From Cryobacterium sp. PH31-AA6 (GTDB lineage: Bacteria > Actinomycetota > Actinomycetes > Actinomycetales > Microbacteriaceae), in assembly GCF_030063195.1 (NCBI RefSeq), contig NZ_JASISS010000006.1, forward strand, positions 85,757-149,756: 64,000 nucleotides of DNA, in the 5' to 3' direction. Both the position numbers and the translations under genes were made by a program. Below are positions 57,463 through 64,000 of the stretch, one piece after another (position 1 is the first letter of the stretch; the number at the start of each line of letters is the position of its first letter). The notes beneath the pieces were generated by a model that was not told the DNA's origin, did not search any database, and saw nothing but the letters and a program-made list of their open reading frames with translations.

Positions 57463-58140
57463 TTAGCGGGACTCCTGGTTCATCACAACGACGGTCGGTT
57501 CGATGCCGAGTTCCGCCCACATTTCGGTTTCGGGCGCCGTCGCGGAGGCGATGACGCAGATTCCCCCCGCGGCGAGCGCCGAGAGGCGTTCCCAGAGGAT
57601 GCGCCGCGACTCGGGCTCGTGCACCTGCTCGACCTGGTCGAAGAAGAGGATGCTCGGCTCGTTCATGACCGCGAGCGCGGCCCGCAACAGCACGGTCTGC
57701 ACTTCGTCGAGGTCCCAGATCACGGTGTCGGCGGAGGGGATCGGCACGTCACCGAAGACGGCGGCGCAGACGCGGCGCACCTCGGTGTCGTCGATCGGGC
57801 GAATGAATGCCCACCAGGGCGAGATCCATGCCGTGCGCTCGCGGATGGCGGCACCGACGGTGACCGATTCCTCGAGGGCGTCGATGTCGTGGAAACCGGA
57901 GATGCCGGTGCGCTTCTGCACGCGCCGGGCCCGCCGGGGCAGGTCGTGGCCGAGCACCGTCAGGATGCCCGAGCTGGGCTTCATCCGCCCGGCGAGAGTG
58001 AGCATCAGGCTGGTGCGACCACTGCCGGTGGGACCGCAGAGCACGGTGAGGCCGGGACCGGCCTCGAAGCTGAGGGGGCCGTAAACCGAGCCCCGTTTGA
58101 ATTCCAGGGCCAGGCCCTGCGCCCTCACTGTCGACTGCAC
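57463..58140 (-). CDS. Degenerate ABC ATPase-like protein of the YhgE operon
   Basis: The 225-residue protein has the ABC ATPase fold, but its catalytic motifs are altered. Walker A reads GPTGSGRT (36-43), with Arg in place of the essential Lys. The signature LSGGQ is replaced by LDEVQ (144-148). Walker B reads ILFFDQ (164-169), with Gln in place of the catalytic Glu. The switch His is missing near VIASATAPE. It may bind ATP without hydrolysing it normally, or use the Arg. GTG 58140 has GAGGAGG six bases upstream; the longer frame to 58218 would cover the promoter. It heads the operon with the YhgE and TetR genes. Confidence 0.85.
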   Translation of the reverse strand: MQSTVRAQGLALEFKRGSVYGPLSFEAGPGLTVLCGPTGSGRTSLMLTLAGRMKPSSGILTVLGHDLPRRARRVQKRTGISGFHDIDALEESVTVGAAIRERTAWISPWWAFIRPIDDTEVRRVCAAVFGDVPIPSADTVIWDLDEVQTVLLRAALAVMNEPSILFFDQVEQVHEPESRRILWERLSALAAGGICVIASATAPETEMWAELGIEPTVVVMNQESR

Positions 58141-58159
58141 GTCGATCCTCCTCGTTTTG

Positions 58160-58175
58160 TACTGACTAGTCAGTA
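58160..58175. promoter_or_regulatory. Perfect 16-base palindromic operator
   Basis: TACTGACTAGTCAGTA equals its own reverse complement. It overlaps the last bases of a TATACT -10 (minus strand, 58172-58177) and the transcription start of the ABC-YhgE-TetR operon. A TetR dimer bound here would block RNA polymerase. Confidence 0.75.
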
Positions 58176-58200
58176 TAGACACGTCAGACCGAACGTTCGA
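58172..58200 (-). promoter_or_regulatory. Promoter of the ABC-YhgE-TetR operon
   Basis: On the minus strand, TCGAAC (58195-58200) and TATACT (58172-58177) are 17 bases apart. The -10 is the best match to consensus in the window. Confidence 0.6.
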
Positions 58201-58243
58201 CCGAATTTCCGCAATCAACCCGAGAAGGCAGCCCTCGCACCCG

Positions 58244-58304
58244 CGCGAAAGTGCACTTTTCGCCCCCTCACGCTTCGTGTAGGGGCGAAAAGTGCACTTT
58301 CGCG
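58244..58304. repeat. Palindromic repeat, CGCGAAAGTGCAC family, copy 4
   Basis: Perfect family arms start at 58244 and end at 58304. The element lies seven bases after the stop of the baeRF2-like gene and before the promoter of the YhgE operon. Confidence 0.9.
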
Positions 58305-58311
58305 GGACTGG

Positions 58312-59433
58312 TCAGGCGGGGATGGTTGACCAGCGCAGGAGGGCAGCGGCGGTTGCTTCGTCGGGGAGCTCTCCGTGGGAGACGACCACGATGCGGGCGT
58401 CCGTGAGGACGGCGGCCCTGGCCAGGGCGTCGACGGTGGCGACCTCCCCGAGCTCACCGGCACCGAGCGCATCCGCCGATGTTGCCGCGACCCACGGCTC
58501 CCGGTCGAGCGCGATCATCGTGCTCCCGGCGAGACCGGCAGGGTCAAGGACGAGCACCTCGACCTGGCCCTGCTGGAGCGACCGCACCACGGCGGCGAAG
58601 TCGATCTCGGCGAGCCCCTCGCCTCGCCCGGACTCCAACCGTTCGAGGGCGTCGTACTCGTCCTGGGCGAGGATCGACGCAATGTGCCGGTCGAGGTCTT
58701 CCTCCAGGTCGCGGGTGCTCGCCCCACCAGGCCGGGTGTTCGTCGGGACGACGGTGAGGATGTCCCTGGTCGCGGGGGCAAGTTGGGCCACCAGAAGCTG
58801 ACGCGCCCGCACGTCCCCGGTCACGACCAGAAGCTCGGCGCCGCTGTCCCGCACGATCTCGTCGATGGCATCCGCGACCTGGCCCTCGTTGCGCTTCCAG
58901 ATCTCCTCCGTGTCGCGCTGGTAACGCGAGTTGGACAGGAAGCCGACCTGCACCTTGGTGATGTAGTCGGTGTCACCCTGGATGTCTTCCTCCGCCACCG
59001 GCTCGGCCTGACTCAGCCGGAACAACCGGATTTCGCCGCCGTCACGGCCGACCTCGGCCACCACGTAGCTGAGGTCTCTGGGGCGCTGGGTGAGCAGCGG
59101 AATCAGGCACGGCACGGGGCCGTAGGATGCGATCATCTCGCCCAGCGGCTCCCCCGGGAGCACCTCGTTGAACTCGACCACGCCGTCGCGCACGACCATC
59201 AGCCGACTGACCTTTCCGGGCACGCCCGGCGGTTCCTCGATCAGCTCGACGATCGTGTCCGCATCACCCGCCGGGGCTCCGGCCGCTTCGAGCGACTCCC
59301 GCACGGTGCGGTGCCGGAGTGTGGACGTGCGGCGGGGGTCCTCACCGGCCTGGGTGACATCCGCGTAGACCGTCGATACCGAACCGGCCCGGCGATACAG
59401 CTCCGCGAGCCCCTCATTTCCGAAGTCAGCCAT
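58312..59433 (-). CDS. Rv2629-like protein with baeRF2 (eRF1-like) domain
   Basis: The 373-residue protein resembles mycobacterial Rv2629 and the bacterial-archaeal eRF1-like family baeRF2: an N-terminal alpha/beta part, a middle domain around RHIASILAQDE, and a C-terminal part with VLVLDPAGLAG and VVVSHGELPDEATAA. Rv2629 is expressed during mycobacterial dormancy and hypoxia. By analogy with eRF1 and Vms1 relatives a ribosome-linked function is suspected but unproven. No clear GGQ-like motif is visible. It is transcribed alone. Confidence 0.85.
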   Translation of the reverse strand: MADFGNEGLAELYRRAGSVSTVYADVTQAGEDPRRTSTLRHRTVRESLEAAGAPAGDADTIVELIEEPPGVPGKVSRLMVVRDGVVEFNEVLPGEPLGEMIASYGPVPCLIPLLTQRPRDLSYVVAEVGRDGGEIRLFRLSQAEPVAEEDIQGDTDYITKVQVGFLSNSRYQRDTEEIWKRNEGQVADAIDEIVRDSGAELLVVTGDVRARQLLVAQLAPATRDILTVVPTNTRPGGASTRDLEEDLDRHIASILAQDEYDALERLESGRGEGLAEIDFAAVVRSLQQGQVEVLVLDPAGLAGSTMIALDREPWVAATSADALGAGELGEVATVDALARAAVLTDARIVVVSHGELPDEATAAALLRWSTIPA

Positions 59434-59534
59434 GGTCGGTTTCCCTTCTACGCGGTGTGCCTAGTGGTCACGCTAGCCCGCGGTGAAAGGGTCCACAACC
59501 CTGCCGAAAGACCCTGGTCGAGCCCCGACAGGAG

Positions 59535-59903
59535 TTAGATCGCGGTTTGCTGGTGGGCGGCGACGCACCAGCCGCCGTCGGCGAACACGTAGGTCGTCGC
59601 CGCGTTCACCTCGGTCGTGACCTCGCCCCGCGTCGCCTCCAGACGGTAGACGAGGATGCCGGCGTGGTCGTTCAGTCGAATCACGGCCGGCTGACGCAGC
59701 TGATAGCTGTCAATCGGAGCAGCGGCAGCGAAGGCGGCAATCACCTCGTCCCGGGTGATGACCCGGCCCGGCAGGATCAGGAGCGCATCCCGGGTCATCG
59801 TGCGGCGGTAGTAGTCTCCGCCGCGGCCGGCGCGTATGGCCTGCCAGCCCTCCTGCTCTTCGTGGAGCAGTCGCGCGGGCAGATCGTCAGTGATCGCAGT
59901 CAT
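59535..59903 (-). CDS. NTF2-like/DUF4440 family protein
   Basis: The 122-residue protein has the cone-shaped NTF2-like fold pattern: an N-terminal helix with LLHEEQEGWQAI, Y-Y-R-R-x-M-x-x-D-A-L, a central RVITRDEVIAAF helix and alternating strands ending in WCVAAHQQTAI. Proteins of this group can be isomerases, dehydratases or ligand carriers; nothing fixes the role here. ATG 59903 has TAGCGT six bases upstream. Confidence 0.85.
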   Translation of the reverse strand: MTAITDDLPARLLHEEQEGWQAIRAGRGGDYYRRTMTRDALLILPGRVITRDEVIAAFAAAAPIDSYQLRQPAVIRLNDHAGILVYRLEATRGEVTTEVNAATTYVFADGGWCVAAHQQTAI

Positions 59904-59909
59904 GACACC

Positions 59910-59915
59910 ACGCTA
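59910..59915 (-). promoter_or_regulatory. -10 hexamer for the NTF2-like gene
   Basis: TAGCGT on the minus strand, six bases before ATG 59903. Confidence 0.5.
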
Positions 59916-59978
59916 GCGCCTATCCGCGGCGGATGCCGCGCCGCCTTCGTGCGATCAGGAAAAGTGCAATCTCGAAGT

Positions 59979-60611
59979 TCAGAATCGGTGTTGCAGCACC
60001 CAGTCGTGCATGGTCACGGCGGCGGCGGCCGATGCGTTGATCGACCGGGTCGAGCCGAACTGGCTGATCTCCACCACGGCGTCGGCGGCGCCGATCGCCT
60101 CCTCGGAGAGGCCCGGGCCCTCCTGCCCGAACAGGAGCACGCACCGCTCCGGGAAACGGAACGTTTCGATGATGACGCTGCCCGGCACGTTGTCGATGGC
60201 GATGATCGGAAGTTGCTCGCCGGCGGCCCACGCGACGAAGGCCGCGACATCCGGATGGTGCAGCACGTGCTGGTAGCGGTCGGTGACCATGGCGCCGCGC
60301 TTGTTCCAGCGCTTGCGGCCGATGATGTGCACCGTGTCGGCGGCGAACGCATTGGCGCTGCGCACGATCGACCCGATATTCATGTCGTGCTGCCAGTTCT
60401 CGATGGCGACGTGGAACGGATGCCGCTTCTCGTCCAGGTCGGCCACGATCGCCGCCATCGACCAGTAGCGGTAGCGGTCGATCACATTGCGGGTGTCGCC
60501 CCGTTCGAGCAGCTCCGGGTCGTAGAAGGGCTCCTCCGGGAGATCGCCCTGCCAGGGGCCGACGCCGTGGGTCGAGAGCTCGGGCGTCGGGTTCAGCGGT
60601 TCGTCAATCAC
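59979..60611 (-). CDS. SPOUT (TrmH/SpoU) family RNA methyltransferase
   Basis: The 210-residue protein has the three SpoU motifs: NIGSIVRSANAFAADTV (motif 1), LLFGQEGPGLSEEAI (motif 2) and ISQFGSTRSINASAAAAVTMHDW (motif 3), which form the knotted SAM site. It methylates a ribose 2'-OH in tRNA or rRNA. The N-terminal 70 residues are longer than in minimal TrmL and may bind RNA. The GTG start at 60611 has TACGGT six bases upstream, a weaker -10. Confidence 0.92.
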   Translation of the reverse strand: MIDEPLNPTPELSTHGVGPWQGDLPEEPFYDPELLERGDTRNVIDRYRYWSMAAIVADLDEKRHPFHVAIENWQHDMNIGSIVRSANAFAADTVHIIGRKRWNKRGAMVTDRYQHVLHHPDVAAFVAWAAGEQLPIIAIDNVPGSVIIETFRFPERCVLLFGQEGPGLSEEAIGAADAVVEISQFGSTRSINASAAAAVTMHDWVLQHRF

Positions 60612-60641
60612 CGTTCAACCGTAACCCGCGCCCCTGCACGG

Positions 60642-60693
60642 CCGGCGCGACGGCGGGACCCGTGACCCGGGACCCGTGACCGGCGCGACGGCG
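60642..60693. repeat. Nested direct repeats in the mntH promoter region
   Basis: CCGGCGCGACGGCG occurs at 60642-60655 and 60680-60693. Between them GGACCCGTGAC is repeated twice. The block ends at the mntH -10. It could hold regulator sites or be a chance duplication. Confidence 0.7.
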
Positions 60694-60694
60694 C

Positions 60695-60700
60695 TAGGAT
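60695..60700 (+). promoter_or_regulatory. -10 hexamer for mntH
   Basis: TAGGAT, six bases before ATG 60707; the transcript is probably leaderless. Confidence 0.6.
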
Positions 60701-60706
60701 TTCGGT

Positions 60707-61972
60707 ATGCCTAAATCGAGGACCGCGCCGACGACGGCCGGGGCGCAACCGGACGGCGTCGCATCCACTCGCCTGTTGTGGCTGCTCGGACCGGCCCTCG
60801 TCGCCGGCGTGGCCTATCTCGACCCCGGCAACGTGGCGAGCAACATGACCGCCGGGGCACGCTTCGGCTACCTGCTGGTCTGGGTGGTCATCGCCGGCAA
60901 TCTGATGGCCTGGCTGATCCAGTACCTCTCGGCCAAGCTCGGGATCGTCACCGGGAGCAGCCTGCCGGAGATCCTCGGGGCGCGGCTGCGGAACCCGCTC
61001 GGCCGACGCCTCTACTGGCTGCAGGCCGAACTGGTGGCGATGGCCACCGACCTCGCCGAGATCATCGGCGGCGCCGTCGCTCTCTACCTTCTGTTCGGTC
61101 TTCCCCTGCTGGCCGGCGGCATCATCACCGGCGTCATCTCAATGATTGTGCTCACCGTGCAGACCCGACGCGGGCCGCGCAGCTTCGAACGGGTGATCGT
61201 GGCCCTGCTGCTGATCATCACGGTCGGCTTCACCGCCGGGGTCTTCTTCGCCCCGCCGGATGCCGCCGGGGTTGCCGGCGGGCTGGTGCCCCGGTTCGAG
61301 GGCGCCAACTCCGTGCTCCTCGCCGCGTCGATCCTGGGGGCCACGATCATGCCGCACGCGATCTACGCCCACTCGGCCCTGGCCAGGGACCGCTTCCCCG
61401 ACGTCGTCGGGCCGACGGCGACCCGCCGGCTGCTCTGGGCGACCCGATGGGATGTCTCGATCGCCATGGTGATCGCCGGCACCGTGAACCTGGCCCTGCT
61501 CCTGCTCGCGGCCTCCGCTCTGCAGGGCGAGCCGGGAACCGACACCCTGCCCGGCGCCTACGCCGCACTGCAGACCAACCTCGGGCCCATCGTCGCGACC
61601 CTGTTCGCCGTTGGACTGCTCGCGTCGGGGCTCGCATCGACCTCGGTCGGCGCGTATGCCGGCGCGGAGATTATGCACGGGTTGCTGCACCTGCGCGTTC
61701 CCCTGCTCCTCCGCCGCCTGGTCACGCTGATCCCGGCGCTGCTCATCCTCGGGCTGGGCTTCGACCCGACCCTCTCCCTGGTGCTCAGCCAGGTCGTGCT
61801 GTCCTTCGGCATCCCGTTCGCGCTGGTGCCGCTGATCTGGCTGACCTCGCGTCGGGACGTGCTGGGAAGCTACACGAACCGGTGGTTCACCACGGCCGCC
61901 GGCATCCTCGCCGCCGTCCTGCTGGTGGCCCTGAACGTGGTGCTCCTCGTGCTGATCTTCACGGGCGCCTGA
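60707..61972 (+). CDS. mntH: Nramp family divalent metal transporter (MntH)
   Basis: The 421-residue protein has 11 transmembrane helices with the metal-binding motifs of true Nramp metal carriers: DPGN in helix 1 (YLDPGNVASNM) and MPH in helix 6 (IMPHAIYAHSAL). The Met supports manganese or iron rather than magnesium as substrate. It imports Mn2+ with protons. The next gene encodes a DtxR/MntR-type regulator 16 bases later, so uptake and control are linked. Confidence 0.94.
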   Translation: MPKSRTAPTTAGAQPDGVASTRLLWLLGPALVAGVAYLDPGNVASNMTAGARFGYLLVWVVIAGNLMAWLIQYLSAKLGIVTGSSLPEILGARLRNPLGRRLYWLQAELVAMATDLAEIIGGAVALYLLFGLPLLAGGIITGVISMIVLTVQTRRGPRSFERVIVALLLIITVGFTAGVFFAPPDAAGVAGGLVPRFEGANSVLLAASILGATIMPHAIYAHSALARDRFPDVVGPTATRRLLWATRWDVSIAMVIAGTVNLALLLLAASALQGEPGTDTLPGAYAALQTNLGPIVATLFAVGLLASGLASTSVGAYAGAEIMHGLLHLRVPLLLRRLVTLIPALLILGLGFDPTLSLVLSQVVLSFGIPFALVPLIWLTSRRDVLGSYTNRWFTTAAGILAAVLLVALNVVLLVLIFTGA

Positions 61973-61988
61973 GACGGGACGGAACCGG

Positions 61989-62645
61989 ATGACGAAGCCG
62001 ACGCCACCGACCACCCCCGCGGTGGAGGATTACCTCAAGACCATCTACGGCCACACCGAGTGGCAGCCCGAGCCGATCACCCCGTCGGTGCTCGCCGCGC
62101 GGCTCGGCGTGGCGCCGTCATCCGTCACGGAGATGGTGAAGAAGCTCGCCGCGGCCGGCCTGATCACGCACGTTCCATACGGGCCGCTCCGACTCACCCC
62201 GGCCGGGTTCCGCGGCGCGACCGCGGTGGTGCGCCGGCACCGCCTGGTGGAGACCTGGCTCGTGCGTGAGATGGGCTACGACTGGGACGAGGTGCACGAT
62301 GAGGCCGAGGTGCTCGAACACGCCCTCTCCGACCGGCTCCTCGAGGCGATCGACGTGAGGCTGGGCCGTCCGGACACGGACCCGCACGGCGACCTGATCC
62401 CGGCCGCCGACGGCAGCCTGGTGCGAGTGCCGGCGGTGCTGGTGGCGGATGCCGCGCCGGGCCACACGGGAACCGTCCTGCGGATCAGCGACCGCGACCC
62501 GGCCGTGCTGCGCGCTCTCGCCGTGGATTCGATCGGGCCGGGCATCGCCCTGACCGTGCTCGAATCATACGCGGTGCGGTTGCCGGGCGGACTCATCCGG
62601 CCGCTCTCCCCCGCCGCAGCAGCGTCAATCTGGGTCACGGCGTAA
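61989..62645 (+). CDS. mntR: DtxR/MntR family metal-dependent regulator
   Basis: The 218-residue protein has an iron-dependent-repressor winged helix (AVEDYLKTIYGHTEW, VLAARLGVAPSSVTEMVKKLAAAGLITH), the metal/dimer domain (RRHRLVETWLVREMGYDWDEVHDEAEVLEHALS) and an SH3-like C-terminal domain. The Glu, His and Asp residues in VHDEAEVLEH are typical ligands. Its coupling to mntH indicates a manganese regulator. Its own target site is expected before mntH; the direct repeats there are candidates. The symbol is by context. Confidence 0.9.
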   Translation: MTKPTPPTTPAVEDYLKTIYGHTEWQPEPITPSVLAARLGVAPSSVTEMVKKLAAAGLITHVPYGPLRLTPAGFRGATAVVRRHRLVETWLVREMGYDWDEVHDEAEVLEHALSDRLLEAIDVRLGRPDTDPHGDLIPAADGSLVRVPAVLVADAAPGHTGTVLRISDRDPAVLRALAVDSIGPGIALTVLESYAVRLPGGLIRPLSPAAAASIWVTA

Positions 62646-62667
62646 CCATGGCGAAACGTGCCCCGGC

Positions 62668-62673
62668 TAGGCT
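62668..62673 (+). promoter_or_regulatory. -10 hexamer for the NagD-like gene
   Basis: TAGGCT with a short leader and a GAGGA ribosome site (62686-62690) before ATG 62698. Confidence 0.5.
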
Positions 62674-62697
62674 TGGGTCGACCCCGAGGAGCGCCCA

Positions 62698-63498
62698 ATG
62701 ACACCCCGTGACGAGATCGAATGCTGGCTCACCGACATGGACGGTGTGCTCGTACACGAGAACAGTCCGCTGCCCGGTGCGGCCGAACTGATCCAGAGTT
62801 GGACCGATGCCGGAACGCCGTTCCTCGTGCTCACCAATAACTCCATCTTCACCCCGCGCGATCTCAGCGCCCGGCTCCGCGCATCCGGCCTGATCGTGCC
62901 GGAGGACCGGATCTGGACCTCCGCCCTGGCCACCGCCGACTTCCTCAAGTCGCAGGCGCCGGGCGGCACCGCTTTCGTCATCGGCGAGGTCGGCCTGACG
63001 ACCGCGCTGCACGAGGCCGGCTTCATCATGACCGAGACGAACCCCGACTATGTCGTCGTCGGAGAAACCCGCAACTACTCATTCGAGGCGATCACCAAGG
63101 CCATCCGCCTTCTCCTGGCCGGCGCCCGGTTCATTGCGACGAACCCGGATGCGACCGGCCCCAGCGCCGACGGACCGATGCCGGCGACGGGCGCGATTGC
63201 CGCCCTGATCTCCAAGGCAACCGGGATGGACCCGTATGTCGTCGGCAAGCCCAACCCGATGATGTTCCGTTCGGCGATGAACCGGATCGGCGCTCACTCG
63301 GAGAACACCGCCATGATCGGCGACCGGATGGACACCGACATCGTCGCCGGAATCGAGGCCGGGCTGCACACGATCCTGGTGATGACGGGTATCAGTGACG
63401 AGGCGGAAGTGCGCCGGTATCCGTTCCGCCCCGACGAGATCATCTCGGGCGTGCACGAGCTGGTCCCGCGCGAGCCGGTCGAGTCTGACGCGATCTGA
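62698..63498 (+). CDS. HAD-IIA family phosphatase (NagD-like)
   Basis: The 266-residue protein has HAD motif I in WLTDMDGVLVHE, motif II in LVLTNNSIF, a C2-type cap (about 90-175), the motif III Lys in VVGKPNPMMFR and motif IV GDRMDTDIVAGIEAG. HAD-IIA members dephosphorylate nucleotides or sugar phosphates; E. coli NagD prefers UMP. The true substrate is unknown. It has its own promoter and converges on the gene at the window end. Confidence 0.92.
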   Translation: MTPRDEIECWLTDMDGVLVHENSPLPGAAELIQSWTDAGTPFLVLTNNSIFTPRDLSARLRASGLIVPEDRIWTSALATADFLKSQAPGGTAFVIGEVGLTTALHEAGFIMTETNPDYVVVGETRNYSFEAITKAIRLLLAGARFIATNPDATGPSADGPMPATGAIAALISKATGMDPYVVGKPNPMMFRSAMNRIGAHSENTAMIGDRMDTDIVAGIEAGLHTILVMTGISDEAEVRRYPFRPDEIISGVHELVPREPVESDAI

Positions 63499-63566
63499 GC
63501 GAGGGCCGGGCGTTAGCCGGCCGGGCGGTGCGCCTGGACCCAGTCGGGCCTGGCCAAGTCGGACCG

Positions 63567-64000
63567 TCAGCCGGCGGGTGCCGGTCCGGGGCCGGCGACG
63601 CTCGCCGTGAGCGGTTCGCCGGTTGACCGGTTGACGAAGCAGTAGTAGTAGTGCGGGCTTGCCGCCCACTGCTCGCCGGTGATGGGATAGCTTCCCTGCA
63701 CCTGCACGTCGGGGTACTCGCCGGCCGCGGTGAGGTCGATCACGCCGGTCGCGCTGCAGAGCAGGTTGATCTGGGAAGCCAGTGCTTCCTCGCCGGGGAA
63801 CTCCGCGGCGGCGTCACCGGGGAAGGTCCCCCGGTAGACAAGCTGAGCGGCGTGCGGCGCGGCGCAGTCCGCGACCGTGAATTCTTGCTCCCAGGGCGAC
63901 GCGTAGGGCTGCAGGCACTCGCCGCCGAAGAGGGTGTCCCACTGGTGCACGCCGACCGGCTGCGGAGCTGTGGGCTCCGGGGCGGCTGTCGGTGTGGGGG
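63567..64000 (-). CDS. Septum-formation-domain protein, 5' end cut by the window
   Basis: The visible 144 residues start in a Pro/Thr/Ala-rich linker (read through to base 64000) and continue in a secreted-looking domain with paired Cys: FGGECLQPYAS, VADCAAPHAAQLVY, NLLCSATG and YYYCFVNRSTGEPL. The C-x-x-P-H-x-x-Q-x-V pattern matches the actinobacterial septum-formation (Septum_form) domain found in small membrane-anchored proteins, often with DUF4190-type helices upstream. The membrane part would lie outside the window. Function is poorly known; a link to septum formation comes from family naming only. Confidence 0.75.
   Translation of the reverse strand, partial: PTPTAAPEPTAPQPVGVHQWDTLFGGECLQPYASPWEQEFTVADCAAPHAAQLVYRGTFPGDAAAEFPGEEALASQINLLCSATGVIDLTAAGEYPDVQVQGSYPITGEQWAASPHYYYCFVNRSTGEPLTASVAGPGPAPAG

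Overview
The window is a 64 kb piece of a high-GC actinobacterial chromosome. Protein families, gene order, promoter style and intergenic palindromes point to the family Microbacteriaceae, perhaps Cryobacterium or a close relative. The genus is inference. There is no phage, plasmid, CRISPR array or complete insertion sequence. Almost everything looks like core chromosome. The accessory-looking parts are two solitary PD-(D/E)XK (DUF559-type) endonuclease genes, several families of intergenic palindromes, and short tandem repeats near stop codons.

Layout. 1-5461: tail of a GH13 glucosidase, a DUF559 endonuclease, a 660 bp repeat-rich gap, a small alarmone synthetase, an anchored M23 peptidase, an inositol-phosphatase-family enzyme and tRNA-Tyr. 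5462-9931: a LacI regulator, YajQ, a class III aminotransferase and a ferredoxin-NADP reductase. 9942-22987: a menaquinone region (polyprenyl synthase, menG, menF, menD, menA, menE, menB, menC), interrupted by PPK2, a group 2 sigma factor with a coupled 100-residue partner, and a coupled pair of small paralogous proteins. 23077-27782: a System II cytochrome c maturation operon (histidine phosphatase, TlpA, CcdA, ResB, CcsB). Quinone synthesis and cytochrome maturation thus sit together as a respiratory-chain block.

27845-41877: archaeal-type aspS, glutaredoxin, HAD phosphatase, the 32-residue ribosomal protein bS22, a BldC-like regulator, an ArsR regulator, KtrB/KtrA potassium uptake, proC, a cation diffusion facilitator, a glutamine amidotransferase, tadA, upp, a winged-helix regulator behind a leaderless Cys-rich upstream ORF, a MarR regulator, small proteins, tRNA-Arg and an MFS exporter. 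41948-54703: flavodoxin-like oxidoreductase, carboxylesterase, aldo/keto reductase, purL, the second DUF559 endonuclease with a palindrome on each side, SDR, chorismate mutase, DMT exporter, GNAT, purA and DUF3151. 54712-58140: an operon of a degenerate ABC ATPase, a YhgE/Pip membrane protein and a TetR repressor, with a perfect palindromic operator over the promoter. 58312-64000: a baeRF2/Rv2629-like protein, an NTF2-like protein, a TrmH methylase, mntH with a DtxR/MntR regulator, a NagD-like phosphatase and a cut-off septum-formation-like protein.

Two genome-wide signals stand out. About twenty genes carry a TANNNT -10 hexamer 5 to 7 nt (usually 6) before the start codon, the arrangement expected for leaderless mRNAs. 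A dispersed palindrome family built on CGCGAAAGTGCAC follows gene 3' ends and shows a compensatory base change, so pairing appears to be selected. Both DUF559 endonuclease genes are bracketed by palindromes, each by a different family. This is the best candidate here for an undescribed repeat-endonuclease association, but it rests on two loci and could be coincidence.
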